Source: Planctomycetota bacterium (lineage in GTDB: Bacteria; Planctomycetota; Phycisphaerae; Phycisphaerales; UBA1924). Taken from it: DNA of 64,000 nt. Numbering within the stretch: position 1 is the first letter of the stretch; the number at the start of each line of letters is the position of its first letter. The position numbers were made by a program, and so were the translations under genes. This document shows positions 25,714 to 35,526 of the stretch, piece by piece. The stretch spans positions 62,001 through 126,000 of the forward strand of contig JAFLCN010000002.1 of NCBI GenBank assembly GCA_017303555.1, written 5' to 3'. The notes below the pieces were generated by a model, which worked only from the letters and a program-made list of their open reading frames with translations, did not search any database and had not been told where the DNA came from.

Positions 25714-25834
25714 CATAGGAGGAGAGAGACAAGAACTTTTCGAGGGCTGGCCGGGTTTCCCCGTTTCCCTCAGTAAACCCGGCTACGTGTTTCCGCCCGC
25801 AGCCGAGTCAATAGGAGGAGAGAGACAAGACAAC
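25671..25834 (-). ncRNA. Candidate tandem structured RNA with CU-rich anti-SD segments
   Basis: On the minus strand two copies of a 39-40-base unit (25830-25791 and 25734-25696) share TCTTGTCTCTCTCCTCCTAT, then ACTC and a GCGGGCGGAA loop. The flanking stem arms differ but stay complementary: ACTCGGCT with AGCCGGGT in copy 1, ACTCACC with GGTGAGT in copy 2. Such compensatory differences point to a folded RNA. Copy 2 ends in an intrinsic terminator. The unpaired CUCUCUCCUCCUA is complementary to Shine-Dalgarno sequences. It could be one or two small RNAs, or a leader that attenuates the downstream symporter operon. The structure was read by eye. Confidence 0.5.
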
Positions 25835-25950
25835 TCAAACATGCCACCGCTTTTTGGACATGCCACCCATCTGTGAGGAATATTTCGAGTTTGTGGGTCA
25901 GAGTGACGTAAACGCTTGTATTGGCTGGTCTTATGGAAACAGCGTGGTCC

Positions 25951-25981
25951 GAAAAAAAGCCCGAGGCTGATGCCTCGGGCT
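25951..25981 (-). terminator. Intrinsic terminator of superoxide dismutase gene
   Basis: AGCCCGAGGC (25958-25967) and GCCTCGGGCT (25972-25981) form a perfect 10-bp stem with a four-base loop; on the minus strand a T7 run follows (25951-25958). It lies 46 bases after the dismutase stop. A T5 stretch on the plus side makes it potentially bidirectional. Confidence 0.9.
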
Positions 25982-26027
25982 CGCTTTTTCAGAATTCACA
26001 GCCCCCACAGGGCTGAAAATCTGGCAG

Positions 26028-26882
26028 TTATCGGGCGATCCCCCGGTCGAACAACTTGCCGCAATATTCCCAGTTGATCAGGTTCAAAAAGGCGTTGATG
26101 TAATCGGCCCGCTTGTTCTGGTATTTCAGGTAGTAGGCGTGCTCCCAGACATCGATTCCGAGCACCGGCAGGGCTCCGGTGACCATGAGATCCTGCTGCT
26201 TTTCGCCCTGGAACAGGAGCAACTGCTTCGACCAGGGTTCGACCGCCAGCCAAGCCCAGCCGCCGCCCTCGACCGAAGCTGCTGTGGCCTTGAACTGGGC
26301 CACAAACTGCTCGTACGACCCGAACGACCTCTGGATGGCTTCGGCGAGCTTGCCCCGCGGGGAGCCCCCTCCGCCCTTGCCGGCCGGGGCCATCATGTTC
26401 CAGAACAGGCTGTGGTTGATGTGCCCGGCACCGTGGAACGAAACCTGGTTCGCCCAGAATTTCACGAGGGCAGAGTCGCCGGCCGCCGTGCGGATTCGTG
26501 CGAGCTCCGCGAGCGCTTTATTGAGGCCCGCCACGTACGCCGCGTGGTGCTTGTCGTGGTGGATCTCCATTGTCTTGGCGTCGATGTGCGGTTCGAGCGC
26601 GTTGAAGGCGTACGGGAGCTGCGGCAGCACAAACTGTCCGGATGCCTCGTCGAAGACGTTCAGCTCGGCCGGCGCGACATTGCCCGGGATAATGGCCGTC
26701 GGCGGGCCTTTCGAAGGGAGTTCCTTGGGGATGGTGGGGTTCGTAGAGGGTGGGCTTGGCTGAGAAGCTGGCTGGGCCATGGCGACCCCTGCGGCAGCGA
26801 ACGCTCCGAATCCAAGGGCCGCGAGGGCTTCGCGCCGGGCCAAATGCGTTGAAGCGTCCTGCGTTTTTTCGTGGCGGTTCAT
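26028..26882 (-). CDS. sod: Superoxide dismutase (Fe/Mn), exported
   Basis: Converts superoxide to oxygen and hydrogen peroxide. The protein is 284 residues, about 80 longer than cytoplasmic enzymes because of an N-terminal export signal (LARREALAALGFGAFAAAG, about 14-32, Tat-like twin arginine) and a Pro/Ser/Thr-rich linker. The enzyme domain starts near LPQLPYAFNALEPHID. Metal ligands are visible: H in MEIHHDKHH, H in HINHSLFW, and D and H in GIDVWEHAYYLKY. Choice between Fe and Mn is not possible by eye. It has its own terminator and no operon partner; export implies defence against external superoxide. Confidence 0.92.
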   Translation of the reverse strand: MNRHEKTQDASTHLARREALAALGFGAFAAAGVAMAQPASQPSPPSTNPTIPKELPSKGPPTAIIPGNVAPAELNVFDEASGQFVLPQLPYAFNALEPHIDAKTMEIHHDKHHAAYVAGLNKALAELARIRTAAGDSALVKFWANQVSFHGAGHINHSLFWNMMAPAGKGGGGSPRGKLAEAIQRSFGSYEQFVAQFKATAASVEGGGWAWLAVEPWSKQLLLFQGEKQQDLMVTGALPVLGIDVWEHAYYLKYQNKRADYINAFLNLINWEYCGKLFDRGIAR

Positions 26883-26995
26883 GTTGTGTACCCCGAAGTT
26901 TGTTGCGGGCCGGCTTTTCCAGGTTTTTGGAAGCCGGTAGTCTCAGGTTGCAGGTGGAGTGGCATTTTGCAGCGCAAACACTCCGGAATAAGGGC

Positions 26996-27463
26996 TCACT
27001 TCTTGCGGACGTAGCGGATGACTTTCAATCCCGCGATTTTGGGATAAACCACGAGAGCGCCGCCTTGGAACTGAAACTTCCGGGCATCTCTGGCACCCGG
27101 AGATTCGACGAGCAGTTCGCCCGATGCCTTGTACACCCAAGTCCCTTCGACGCGCTGCGTAACGTCATCATCTCCGGCCGCGAGGGTTCCATCGGCATTG
27201 ATTTCAACCTCGACGGGTGCGGTCCGGAGTTTCTCGGCGAACTGTTTCGCGATGGACTCGATCTGATCCTCCGGCGGCCTTCGCTGCGAGCGCTCCGCAG
27301 CGGCCCGAACGGCGTTGTACGCCGCGTCGTCGATCGAGTCCTTGTCGAGCACCCACTTTCCAACGACCTCGGCAGGGTCGCCGTCTTTCTCACAGCCGAG
27401 GAGAGCGAACGCCAGAGGGAGCGCAAGTAAGGCCAGGGCCAATCTACGAAGCGTGTATCGCAC
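26996..27463 (-). CDS. Small lipoprotein of unknown function
   Basis: Unrecognised protein of 155 residues. RRLALALLALPLAFALLGC (about 6-24) is a lipoprotein signal with lipobox LLGC, so the mature protein is lipid-anchored outside the inner membrane. The remaining 130 residues look like a compact beta-rich domain with GKWVLDKDS and EGTWVYKASGELLV, a GxW pattern seen in small lipocalin-like lipoproteins. It lies upstream of the dismutase gene on the same strand with a 113-base gap. Confidence 0.7.
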   Translation of the reverse strand: MRYTLRRLALALLALPLAFALLGCEKDGDPAEVVGKWVLDKDSIDDAAYNAVRAAAERSQRRPPEDQIESIAKQFAEKLRTAPVEVEINADGTLAAGDDDVTQRVEGTWVYKASGELLVESPGARDARKFQFQGGALVVYPKIAGLKVIRYVRKK

Positions 27464-27710
27464 GGCGGCCGCTCCTTCGCGTTGCGGGTAGGTCGGTCCG
27501 CACCCGCGAGGTCAAACTACCAGAAAGCAGCGACGCCCGCATGATCGAGATTGGGTCGCCTTGACGTGTACCGCCTGACGGTGCGGTGTTTGCGGCGGCG
27601 ATGTGCGCGACTTGCCTTCGCTGCGCTCGGGCTCGTCCCGTCAGGTCTCACCGGCATGGAAGGGCTCTTTGCGAACAGGACGTATCCGACGAAAGCGGAA
27701 TAGCGGCAAT

Positions 27711-27739
27711 GAAAACCGCCGCAACGTGGGTTGCGGCGG
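27711..27739 (-). terminator. Intrinsic terminator of rpsB-tsf operon
   Basis: CCGCCGCAAC (27716-27725) and GTTGCGGCGG (27730-27739) form a perfect 10-bp stem with a four-base loop; on the minus strand TTTTC follows. It lies 29 bases after the tsf stop. The rest of the 300-base gap to the lipoprotein gene shows no further gene. Confidence 0.85.
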
Positions 27740-27768
27740 CGGGTGGATTCAGATTGAAATTCGGTGGC

Positions 27769-28590
27769 TTAGTTCGACTCGCCGACCTGCCAGCGGAAGA
27801 AAGCGATGATGTTCGCCTTCGGGCCGACGAGGTCCTTGACCTTCTTGGTCGGGTCCATGATGAAGGGCTGCTCCATCAGCGCGATTTCTTCGAAAAACTT
27901 CCGCATGCCGCCCTCGACCATCTTCTCGGCGATTTCCTTGGGCTTGCCGGATTCCATCGCCTGCTCGATGCGGAACTTGCGTTCCTTCTCGACGACAGCC
28001 GCGGGAACGTCGTTGGCCGACACGCCCTGCGGGCGGGGCACCGCAGCGACGATGTGCATGCAAACCTGACGGATCGTTTCCTGGCTGATGCTTCCCTCGG
28101 CCTGGACGAGCGCGCCGGTCTTGCCGTCGTGGTGAACGTACGCGCCGAACTGGGTCTTGCCCGCCTCGCCCAGAAGCTTGTGGCCCCGCGCGAAGGAGCA
28201 GTTCTCACCGGTCGAGATGCGCACCTCATCGACGGCCGACTTGATCGCGGGCGTCTCGGCGACGGCGCCGGCGTTCGCCTCGACCGCCAGCTTGGCGACC
28301 TTGTTCACCATGTTGACGAACTGCTCGTTCTTCGCGGTGAAGTCGGATTCCGCACGGACCTCGACGATCGCCGCGGCCGTGTGGTCGTCGTTCACAAAGA
28401 TGCCGACGCGGCCTTCGCCCGCGGCACGATCGGTGCGCCCTTCCATCTTGCCCTTGAGCTGCTTGCGCAGAATCTCTTCGGCCTTCTCGGGGTCGCCGCC
28501 GGCTTCGGCGAGCGCCGCTTTGCAGGCCATCATCGGGAGGCCCGTCTTGTTGCGGAGGGCCATCACGTCTTTGCTGTTGATCTCTGCCAT
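27769..28590 (-). CDS. tsf: Elongation factor Ts
   Basis: Guanine-nucleotide exchange factor that recycles EF-Tu during translation. The protein is 273 residues. The N-terminal UBA-like domain has MALRNKTGLPMMACKAAL (about 10-27), and the core EF-Tu contact TDF is present as DFTAKNEQF (about 80-88). It follows rpsB by 69 bases, the conserved rpsB-tsf order of bacteria, and shares its promoter and terminator. AAGGA lies ten bases before the ATG. Confidence 0.95.
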   Translation of the reverse strand: MAEINSKDVMALRNKTGLPMMACKAALAEAGGDPEKAEEILRKQLKGKMEGRTDRAAGEGRVGIFVNDDHTAAAIVEVRAESDFTAKNEQFVNMVNKVAKLAVEANAGAVAETPAIKSAVDEVRISTGENCSFARGHKLLGEAGKTQFGAYVHHDGKTGALVQAEGSISQETIRQVCMHIVAAVPRPQGVSANDVPAAVVEKERKFRIEQAMESGKPKEIAEKMVEGGMRKFFEEIALMEQPFIMDPTKKVKDLVGPKANIIAFFRWQVGESN

Positions 28591-28659
28591 TGGGAGTGTT
28601 CCTTGCCGCGCCGGGTTTACGGCGACGGATCGTGTTTCGTGATGAGGAAAGGCGTTCGC

Positions 28660-29487
28660 TTACTGGGCCGAAGCGCCTTCCGGCACTTCCTGGTTGGCCA
28701 GTTCGCCCGCACGGGTCTGGGGCCGGCGGCCGCGCCGGGGCTGATCGCCGCGGCCGGGGCCCGAAGCGTCGTCGCCTCCCGACGGGTTCTCACCCGAGAG
28801 CTGACGCGACTGGCGGCCATCGACAACGGCAAGGCAGAGCTCGCGGACGACCACGTCGATCGACTTCATCGAGTCGTCGTTGCCCGGGATCGGGATGTCA
28901 ACGAGTTCGGGGTCGCCGTCGGTATCGATGAGAGCGATGGTGGGGATGCCGAGCTTGCGAGCCTCTTTCAGAGCAGTGACTTCGTGCTTGACATCGATGA
29001 CGACGAGCGCGCCGGGCAGCTTCTCCATCTTGCGGATGCCGTCGAGGTTGCGTTTGATCTTGGCGAGCTCGCGCTTGAGCTGGCTTTCCATCTTCTTCGA
29101 GTACGAAGCAAAGTTATCGCTGTTCTGGATCGCTTCGAGCTCTTCGAGGCGCTTGAGGCGGAGACGGATGGTGCGGAAGTTGGTGAGGGTGCCGCCCAGC
29201 CAGCGCTCCGTCACGTAGTGCATCTTGGCGTCGCCGACGCGCTGCTCGAGCACGCTCTTGGCCTGACGCTTGGTGCCGACAAAGACCACGTCCTTGCCCG
29301 AGGCGACCGACTTGGCGATGAACTTCTTGGCGAGCAGAAGACCCTTCACGGTCTCCTTGATGTCGATGATGTGGATGCCGTTGCGCTTGCCGTAGATGTA
29401 CGAACCCATCTTCGGGTTCCATCCGCTGGCGCGCTGACCAAAGTGAATGCCGGCTTCAATGAGATCCTGAACGAGCGTGTTGGCCAT
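28660..29487 (-). CDS. rpsB: 30S ribosomal protein S2
   Basis: Small-subunit protein needed for S1 binding and translation initiation. The protein is 275 residues with the family signatures LIEAGIHFGQ (9-18), YIYGKRNGIHIIDI and IPTIALIDTDGDPE. A C-terminal tail of about 50 residues, rich in Gly, Arg, Pro and Gln and probably disordered, extends beyond the usual end. GAAGGTG just upstream supports the ATG at 29487. It is the first gene of the rpsB-tsf operon, about 196 bases behind a good promoter, leaving room for the autoregulatory leader known for S2 operons. Confidence 0.96.
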   Translation of the reverse strand: MANTLVQDLIEAGIHFGQRASGWNPKMGSYIYGKRNGIHIIDIKETVKGLLLAKKFIAKSVASGKDVVFVGTKRQAKSVLEQRVGDAKMHYVTERWLGGTLTNFRTIRLRLKRLEELEAIQNSDNFASYSKKMESQLKRELAKIKRNLDGIRKMEKLPGALVVIDVKHEVTALKEARKLGIPTIALIDTDGDPELVDIPIPGNDDSMKSIDVVVRELCLAVVDGRQSRQLSGENPSGGDDASGPGRGDQPRRGRRPQTRAGELANQEVPEGASAQ

Positions 29488-29689
29488 GGGCCACCTTCTT
29501 CCAATCTTGCAGCGACACCGGCGAGGAACGGATCGGTCGAGACTCCGGCTACGCAGCCGGGCGTCAGGCGAACCTTGCCCTGGGGCGCTTCAGTGTTCGG
29601 TCGGAGCGCAAGCTTCGGCCGTCTTTGTGTTCCGCTGGGGCGCCCGAAAAGCACGCCCGGGCTCAACGCCGATCCGCGTCGAGCCGCAA

Positions 29690-29719
29690 ACTATAGGTGC
29701 GGGAGGACCCTGTCGGCAA
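29690..29719 (-). promoter_or_regulatory. Promoter of rpsB-tsf
   Basis: On the minus strand TTGCCG (29714-29719) and TATAGT (29690-29695) are 18 bases apart, both close to the sigma-70 consensus. Transcription would start near 29683, giving a leader of about 196 bases before rpsB. The rest of the 29488-29815 gap holds no gene. Confidence 0.7.
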
Positions 29720-29815
29720 ATTTTCGGCCTTCCCGCAGCCAAGTGCCGCGGATTCAGGCCATCCGCCCGATCGAACAAGCTCGGTCGGGTCCGCGGCCGC
29801 GTACCCCGCCAATTG

Positions 29816-31471
29816 TTAAGGCTGAGGTTCGGTCTGAACCGGGGCCTTTTCTCCGGTCGCTGCCGGGGCAGGTGCGGCAGTTGCCGGTTGGGCAGCGCCG
29901 TTCTCACCCGGAGGCGATGAACTCGAGTTTGGGTCCTTGAGCCCATCCACCACAGCCGAGATCGTGCTGCTCGGCACCAGCTTGGGCGTCCACGGATCCT
30001 GCTCCATGTACTCCCAGCCGCCTCCCAGCGACTTGTACAGCCCGATCATGCTCGTCAGTGTCAGCGTCTGGCTGATGACGGCCTGATCTTCCGCGTTATA
30101 GAGAATGAGCTGGTTGTCCAGCACGGTGCGGAAGTCCACGTTGCCGGTCTGGTAGAGATCTTCGGCCAATTGAACCGCTCGGGCGCTCGCCTCGACTGAG
30201 CGCGTCAGCGCACCGTACCTCTGCTGCTCGCTCACCATCTGCAGCAGCGATGATTCAACATTCTCGAACGAACTGAGCACCACCTGCTCGTAGATGATCA
30301 TCGACTGCTCGGCCCGCGCGTCGGCGACCTGGATGTTCGAACGGATCTTGCCCCAGTCCAGGATCGGCCAGCTCACGCCCGGAACAACGTTCCAGTAGCG
30401 GCTGCTCATGTTCCACCAACTGCCGAACTGATTCGACTGCAGCCCCAGCGCCGCCGTGATCGAGAAGCTCGGGTACAGATCGGCCGTTGCGACGCCGATG
30501 CGTGCGGTCTGGGATGCCAGCGCGCGTTCGGCGGCACGGATGTCGGGCCGGCGCTTGAGCAGCTCGGACGGCATGCCGACGTTCACAACGGCGGGCGCGA
30601 CCGGCAGTTTCTGGCGCGGAGATAGTTCTTCGGCATACGCGCGGGGCGGCTTGCCCAGGAGCACGCCGATCCGGTTGATCGCACGCTCGATCTCGGTCTT
30701 GATCGGGAAGAGCTGCGCGTTGCGATTCTCGAGCTGCGCCTTGGCCTGCGAGACGTCGAGCTCGCCGACAAGCCCCGCGCGGAACCGGCTCTCGGTCAGC
30801 TTCAGAGAATCTTCCTGCGCCTTCACCGCGCGCTCGGTCACCGACAGGCGTTCCTGCTGGCCCCGCAGCGTGATGTAGTTGCTCGCGACCTCCGCCAGCA
30901 GCGAGATCATCACGTCGCGACGGTTCTCGACCGTCTGCGCGATGACGGCATCGGCCGCTTCAACGCCGCGTGCGGTCTTGCCCCAGAAATCGATCTCCCA
31001 AGACGCATCGAAACCCGCCGTGTACAGGTCGGTCCCGCCGCTCGGATTGGGCCCGATGAACCCGATGTTGTCGCTGCTGCGCGACCGCTGGTAGTTTCCG
31101 CCCGCCCCGACCGCCGGGAACCAGTCGGCCACGACGATGCCGCGGGCGGCACGGGCCTCCTTCACGCGGGCTTGTGCGAGCTGCAAGTCCAGGTTGCCCA
31201 CGAGCGCCTTCTCGACGAGCGAGTCGAGCTGCGCATCGCCGAACTGCTTCCACCAGGCGGCAAGCTCGACATCGCCCGGAGCCGGGACCGACTTGACATC
31301 CGGGATCGCGCCGCCGGGGACGGCGGCGAATGCTCCGGGAGCCGACATCTCGGGAGGGCCTTTGTAATCCGGTCCAACTTTGCAGGCGCTCAGACCGACA
31401 GCAAGGCCGCTGGCGAGGAGGAGAGAACCGACAAGACCGACCGACCGATTCATCGAATCGCGAAAATTCAC
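29816..31471 (-). CDS. Outer-membrane efflux factor (TolC/NodT-type lipoprotein)
   Basis: Outer-membrane channel component of a tripartite efflux pump, 551 residues. The N-terminus is a lipoprotein signal ending LSAC, followed by KVGPDYKGP, the standard opening of NodT-type factors. Two internally related coiled-coil/beta-barrel repeats follow, as expected for TolC-like trimers; the C-terminal 50 residues are Pro/Ala/Gln-rich. The GTG at 31471 overlaps the adaptor stop (GTGA) and has GGAG eight bases upstream, so it is preferred to the ATG at 31453. It is the last gene of the TetR-controlled efflux operon. Confidence 0.88.
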   Translation of the reverse strand: MNFRDSMNRSVGLVGSLLLASGLAVGLSACKVGPDYKGPPEMSAPGAFAAVPGGAIPDVKSVPAPGDVELAAWWKQFGDAQLDSLVEKALVGNLDLQLAQARVKEARAARGIVVADWFPAVGAGGNYQRSRSSDNIGFIGPNPSGGTDLYTAGFDASWEIDFWGKTARGVEAADAVIAQTVENRRDVMISLLAEVASNYITLRGQQERLSVTERAVKAQEDSLKLTESRFRAGLVGELDVSQAKAQLENRNAQLFPIKTEIERAINRIGVLLGKPPRAYAEELSPRQKLPVAPAVVNVGMPSELLKRRPDIRAAERALASQTARIGVATADLYPSFSITAALGLQSNQFGSWWNMSSRYWNVVPGVSWPILDWGKIRSNIQVADARAEQSMIIYEQVVLSSFENVESSLLQMVSEQQRYGALTRSVEASARAVQLAEDLYQTGNVDFRTVLDNQLILYNAEDQAVISQTLTLTSMIGLYKSLGGGWEYMEQDPWTPKLVPSSTISAVVDGLKDPNSSSSPPGENGAAQPATAAPAPAATGEKAPVQTEPQP

Positions 31472-32573
31472 TTCTTGCTCTCCATGGCCGCCGGCGGCGT
31501 GCCTGTTTTTACGGAGTCGGCCTTGGGGCCGTCCGAATCGGACTCAATGTAGACATCCATCTGCTGACCAACGAAGACGGGCATGTCTTTGGGATCAAAC
31601 GAGAACAGAATCTGAAGGACGCGGGTATCCACGCGCTCGCTGGAATCCCCTGTAAGCGACTTCTTGGGAACGACATACGGCTCGAATCGCACGAACGCGA
31701 GCGTTGCTTTGATGTCGCGATTGCCCCGAAGATACCCCTCGGCCTTCGCCCCGGCGCGAACTCTCCATGCATCGTTCTCGTCCACATCAACCCGCACGTG
31801 CAGAGGTTCGACCGCGCCGAGGAGGATCAACGGGGTCGAGAGCATGCCGGCGCTCGCGAACTCGCCGGGGCGGACCTTGACCTGGAGCACCCTGCCCGCG
31901 ATGGGAGCGCGGATGATCCGGCGCTCGATCTCGGTCTGAACCTGCTTCACGCCCGCCTCTGCCGCGGACACCTGCGCTTTCGCGACTTCGATTTCCGGTT
32001 TCCAGGCGCCGGACTTCAGGAGCGCGAGCGCCCCTTCCGCTTCGGCGAGGCGGCCCTTGGCGACCTGAACCGCAAACCGGCGGCGCGACATCTCTTCTTC
32101 GGACCGCGCACGGGGATCCTGCACCCGTTCCATGATCGAGACCTGGTTCTGCAGGTCCTCCACGGTCGCCCTGGCAGCTTCCACACGGGCAACCGCGGGC
32201 GGGATCTCTTCCGGCCGGGGCATCGCTTCGAGGCGCTTGAGGCTCTGGCGAGCGGCTTCCAGTTCGGCAGTTTTGACTTCGAGCTGCGATTTTTGATCGC
32301 GGCTGTCCAGCACGAACAGCACATCGCCCGCCTTCACGTGATCGCCCACGCGGACGTCAATCTTCTCAACCGTGCCCGCGACCGGCGTTCCGATCGCGAT
32401 GTTCTCCGAGTTCGCCTCGATGATGCCCGACCCGGCGACGCGCGAAGCAAACGGCGAAGTGGGCGGCATCACCACCGGGATGGACGGGGGCTTGGGCTGG
32501 CTGCTCCGCACCACGACGATGATGGCGAACAAAATCCCCACGATCGCGATGAGAGGAATCAGGAATGTGCGGA

Positions 32574-32577
<4 letters not shown>
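31468..32577 (-). CDS. HlyD-family membrane fusion (adaptor) protein
   Basis: Periplasmic adaptor that would link an inner-membrane ABC exporter to the outer-membrane factor. The protein is 369 residues: one N-terminal membrane helix (about 4-24), a lipoyl/barrel-sandwich half near GTVEKIDVRVGDHVKAGD, a long alpha-helical hairpin (about 95-205) and the second lipoyl half IIRAPIAGRVLQVKVRPGE. The ATG at 32577 overlaps the ATPase stop by four bases; the much longer upstream frame lies antisense-like over the ATPase gene and was rejected. Confidence 0.9.
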
Positions 32578-33362
<785 letters not shown>

Positions 33363-33366
33363 CGGT

Positions 33367-34527
33367 TCATCCTTTGAACACCACCGCGGGTTCGAGCGCC
33401 ACCACCTTGCGCACGCTCAGCGTTGCCGCGAGCATGCAGATGATGAGCACCGCGCCCCCGGAAACCACCAGGATCTGCCACGTAATCCAGAAGGCAAGCT
33501 GCGTGCCGCCCATCGACATCCCGAAAACCGTCGCGGCCCCCGCGCCGATCCCGAAACCGATGCACCCGACCGAAAGCGCCTGAAGCAGGATCATCCCCAT
33601 CAGCGTCGAGTCGCCGGTGCCCATCGCCTTGAGCGTCCCGAGATACTTGAGATTGTCGATGGTGAACGAGTAGAACATGAAGCCGGTAATCAGCGTGCCG
33701 ATGATGAACCCGAGCGAGACGGCGATGCCGAAGTTGATCGGGATTCCGGTGTACTTGAGGAAGTAGTTCACCGTGAGCAGCTTGAACTGGTTGGCGGTGT
33801 AGGCCGCCAGGCCGGTCCGTTCGGTGATGCGGCTGCGGAGCGTTTCGAGGTCTTCGCCCGGCTCCGCCTTCACGAGCACGAACGAGAGCAGCTTGCGCTC
33901 CTTCGGGGCGAACGTCACCGCCCGGGAATACGTCGTGAAGACGTTCGGCTGCGACTGGAACGTGCGCGAGCCTCTGGCGATCCCGACCACGACGGCGCGA
34001 TGATCGTTCAGTTCCAGCGTGTCGCCGATCTTGAGCGGGATCTTCGGGTCGCCCGGGTTCTTCCCCTTGCGGGCGAGTTTGTCGGTGGCTCCTTCAAGGT
34101 CCACGATGACCGAATCGGCCATGCGCAGGTCGGCCAGGTTGCCCTCGACCATCTCGCCCGGGCCGCCGATCAGCGTCGAATCATCCAGCCCGTAGAGATT
34201 GCAGTTCTGAAAGAGCCCGTTGTCCATGCGGGCGCGGATCATGCCCTTGTATAAAGGCACCGCCGATGCGACACCGGGAACGCCCCGGACCTCAAACAGC
34301 TTGGTATCGGTGAGAGGCTTGGTGTCGTCGATGAACTGGACCTTGGGGTCCATCACCCAGATGTCCGGGTAGTTCATGTCGGTGATGACGCCGAAGGTGC
34401 GCGCCATCAGGCCGACGAAGATCGAGCCCTGCTGCGTGATGACCAGCGACGCCAGCGTCACGCCCATGACAATGCCAAAGAACTTGGCCTTGTCGTTGAA
34501 GAGCATTTTGAGCGCCAGCAGGTACAT
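33367..34527 (-). CDS. ABC transporter permease (FtsX/MacB-like)
   Basis: Inner-membrane permease of 386 residues with four helices: one near the N-terminus (about 14-36), a large periplasmic domain (about 40-260), then three helices near the C-terminus, the last preceding the family ending VRKVVALEPAVVFKG. This is the FtsX/MacB topology of mechanotransmission exporters. It lies between the TetR gene and its ATPase. Together with the HlyD adaptor and outer-membrane factor it would expel a compound or lipid from the envelope; the substrate is unknown. Confidence 0.88.
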   Translation of the reverse strand: MYLLALKMLFNDKAKFFGIVMGVTLASLVITQQGSIFVGLMARTFGVITDMNYPDIWVMDPKVQFIDDTKPLTDTKLFEVRGVPGVASAVPLYKGMIRARMDNGLFQNCNLYGLDDSTLIGGPGEMVEGNLADLRMADSVIVDLEGATDKLARKGKNPGDPKIPLKIGDTLELNDHRAVVVGIARGSRTFQSQPNVFTTYSRAVTFAPKERKLLSFVLVKAEPGEDLETLRSRITERTGLAAYTANQFKLLTVNYFLKYTGIPINFGIAVSLGFIIGTLITGFMFYSFTIDNLKYLGTLKAMGTGDSTLMGMILLQALSVGCIGFGIGAGAATVFGMSMGGTQLAFWITWQILVVSGGAVLIICMLAATLSVRKVVALEPAVVFKG

Positions 34528-34570
34528 CGGTGGAAGTGGCTCTTTGAAACGCGACGCGGACCCGGAGGGG

Positions 34571-35269
34571 CTAGTGCTTGCCCCGACGATTCTTGCTCTT
34601 CTCGCCCGCGGCGCGTTCGATGCTCTCGAACGCCGCGAGCGAGAAACGGGTGATGTGGTCGGTCAGGAACTCGAGATCGAACGGAAAACCGTCTTTGCGC
34701 TCGGTGTAGAGGCGTTTGATCATCGAATTGCAGTGGTGATAGTGCAGCGCCTGTCCGATCACGCTGGCCGCGCTCGCCTCGAGCGATTCGCCCTTGAGGC
34801 TCGGGGCCAATTCGTGCACGATCGCGCACAACGCCGCGAACTGCGGGCGCACGCCCTCCTCGATGATGAGCGTGAGTGCGGGCGTGGGCTCGGTCATCTC
34901 GCGCGAGATCAGGCGTCCGTGCCACTTGGGCCGGTCGGCGTCGAGCATCTTGGCCAGGAACGCTCGCACGAACGCGCGAAGCCGGTCTTTGGCCGGCGCA
35001 TCGCTCGCCAGGCCGCCGTGGTGGGGGTAGTGCTCGATCGAGTAGCGGTGCGCGTGGCGCAGCGTTTCGAGGTAGAGCGTTTCTTTGTCGCGGAAGTGGT
35101 AATTAACCGCGGCGATGTTCGCCGCGGCCTTTGCGCAGATGTCGCGTACCGTGGCCTTGGCGAAGCCGTTCTCGGCGAACTCCTCGCCCGCGGCCTCGAT
35201 GAGCCGGGCACGCGTGTCCGGGCTGGCTTCGGAATCGGCGGAACGGGATTGGCGGAGTGCTCGGGTCAT
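34571..35269 (-). CDS. TetR-family repressor (CecR-like)
   Basis: Repressor of 232 residues. The N-terminal helix-turn-helix is typical: LIEAAGEEFAENGFAKATVRD followed by the recognition helix in ANIAAVNYHFRDKETLY, both within residues 23-65. The C-terminal domain with RLISREMTEPTPAL resembles the CecR branch (DUF1956), members of which control HlyD/ABC export operons. ATG at 35269 is used; the frame extends one codon to a TTG. It is the first gene of the efflux operon, 43 bases before the permease, and a palindrome lies over its upstream region, so ligand-relieved autorepression of the whole operon is likely. Confidence 0.88.
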   Translation of the reverse strand: MTRALRQSRSADSEASPDTRARLIEAAGEEFAENGFAKATVRDICAKAAANIAAVNYHFRDKETLYLETLRHAHRYSIEHYPHHGGLASDAPAKDRLRAFVRAFLAKMLDADRPKWHGRLISREMTEPTPALTLIIEEGVRPQFAALCAIVHELAPSLKGESLEASAASVIGQALHYHHCNSMIKRLYTERKDGFPFDLEFLTDHITRFSLAAFESIERAAGEKSKNRRGKH

Positions 35270-35298
35270 CAAACGTCCGATTGAAACAGATGTTTGAT
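35268..35298 (-). promoter_or_regulatory. Probable TetR-family operator
   Basis: The palindrome AAACA-GA-TGTTT (35284-35295) lies 15 bases upstream of the repressor start. A wider inverted repeat, ATCAAAC (35268-35274) and GTTTGAT (35292-35298), encloses it. Position and symmetry fit autorepression of the efflux operon. Confidence 0.5.
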
Positions 35299-35421
35299 CG
35301 CCGCGCGGCCGGCGTCAACCCGGTCCGGGGATTTTTCTTCGAGCTCGGTTCGGAGCGGAGCACGCCCGGCAAAGTGTGAAGAGGGCGCAACGAAAAGGCG
35401 CCGCGAACGGCGCCTCTTCAA

Positions 35422-35495
35422 TACGGGCGGAAGGAGTCGAACCTTCAACCTCCTGATCCGTAGTCAGGTGCTCTATCCAATTGAGCTACGCCCGC
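35422..35495 (-). tRNA. tRNA-Arg(ACG)
   Basis: Complete cloverleaf of 74 bases. The acceptor GCGGGCG pairs with CGCCCGT (last pair G-U), the T arm contains GTTCGACTCC, and the anticodon loop CTACGGA between CCTGA and TCAGG gives ACG. CCA is not encoded. Confidence 0.95.
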
Positions 35496-35526
35496 GCTGC
35501 AAGCGACCGTTCGCCTGCGGGGAGCA

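Noticed and set aside
25841..25876. 11-codon plus-strand frame after the AGGAGG-containing repeat
   Set aside because: The AGGAGG lies more than 20 bases away, and the repeat makes better sense as a minus-strand RNA with a terminator.
27586..29940. Open frame of 784 codons on the plus strand
   Set aside because: It is antisense to tsf and rpsB, which are unmistakable; long antisense frames are expected in GC-rich DNA.
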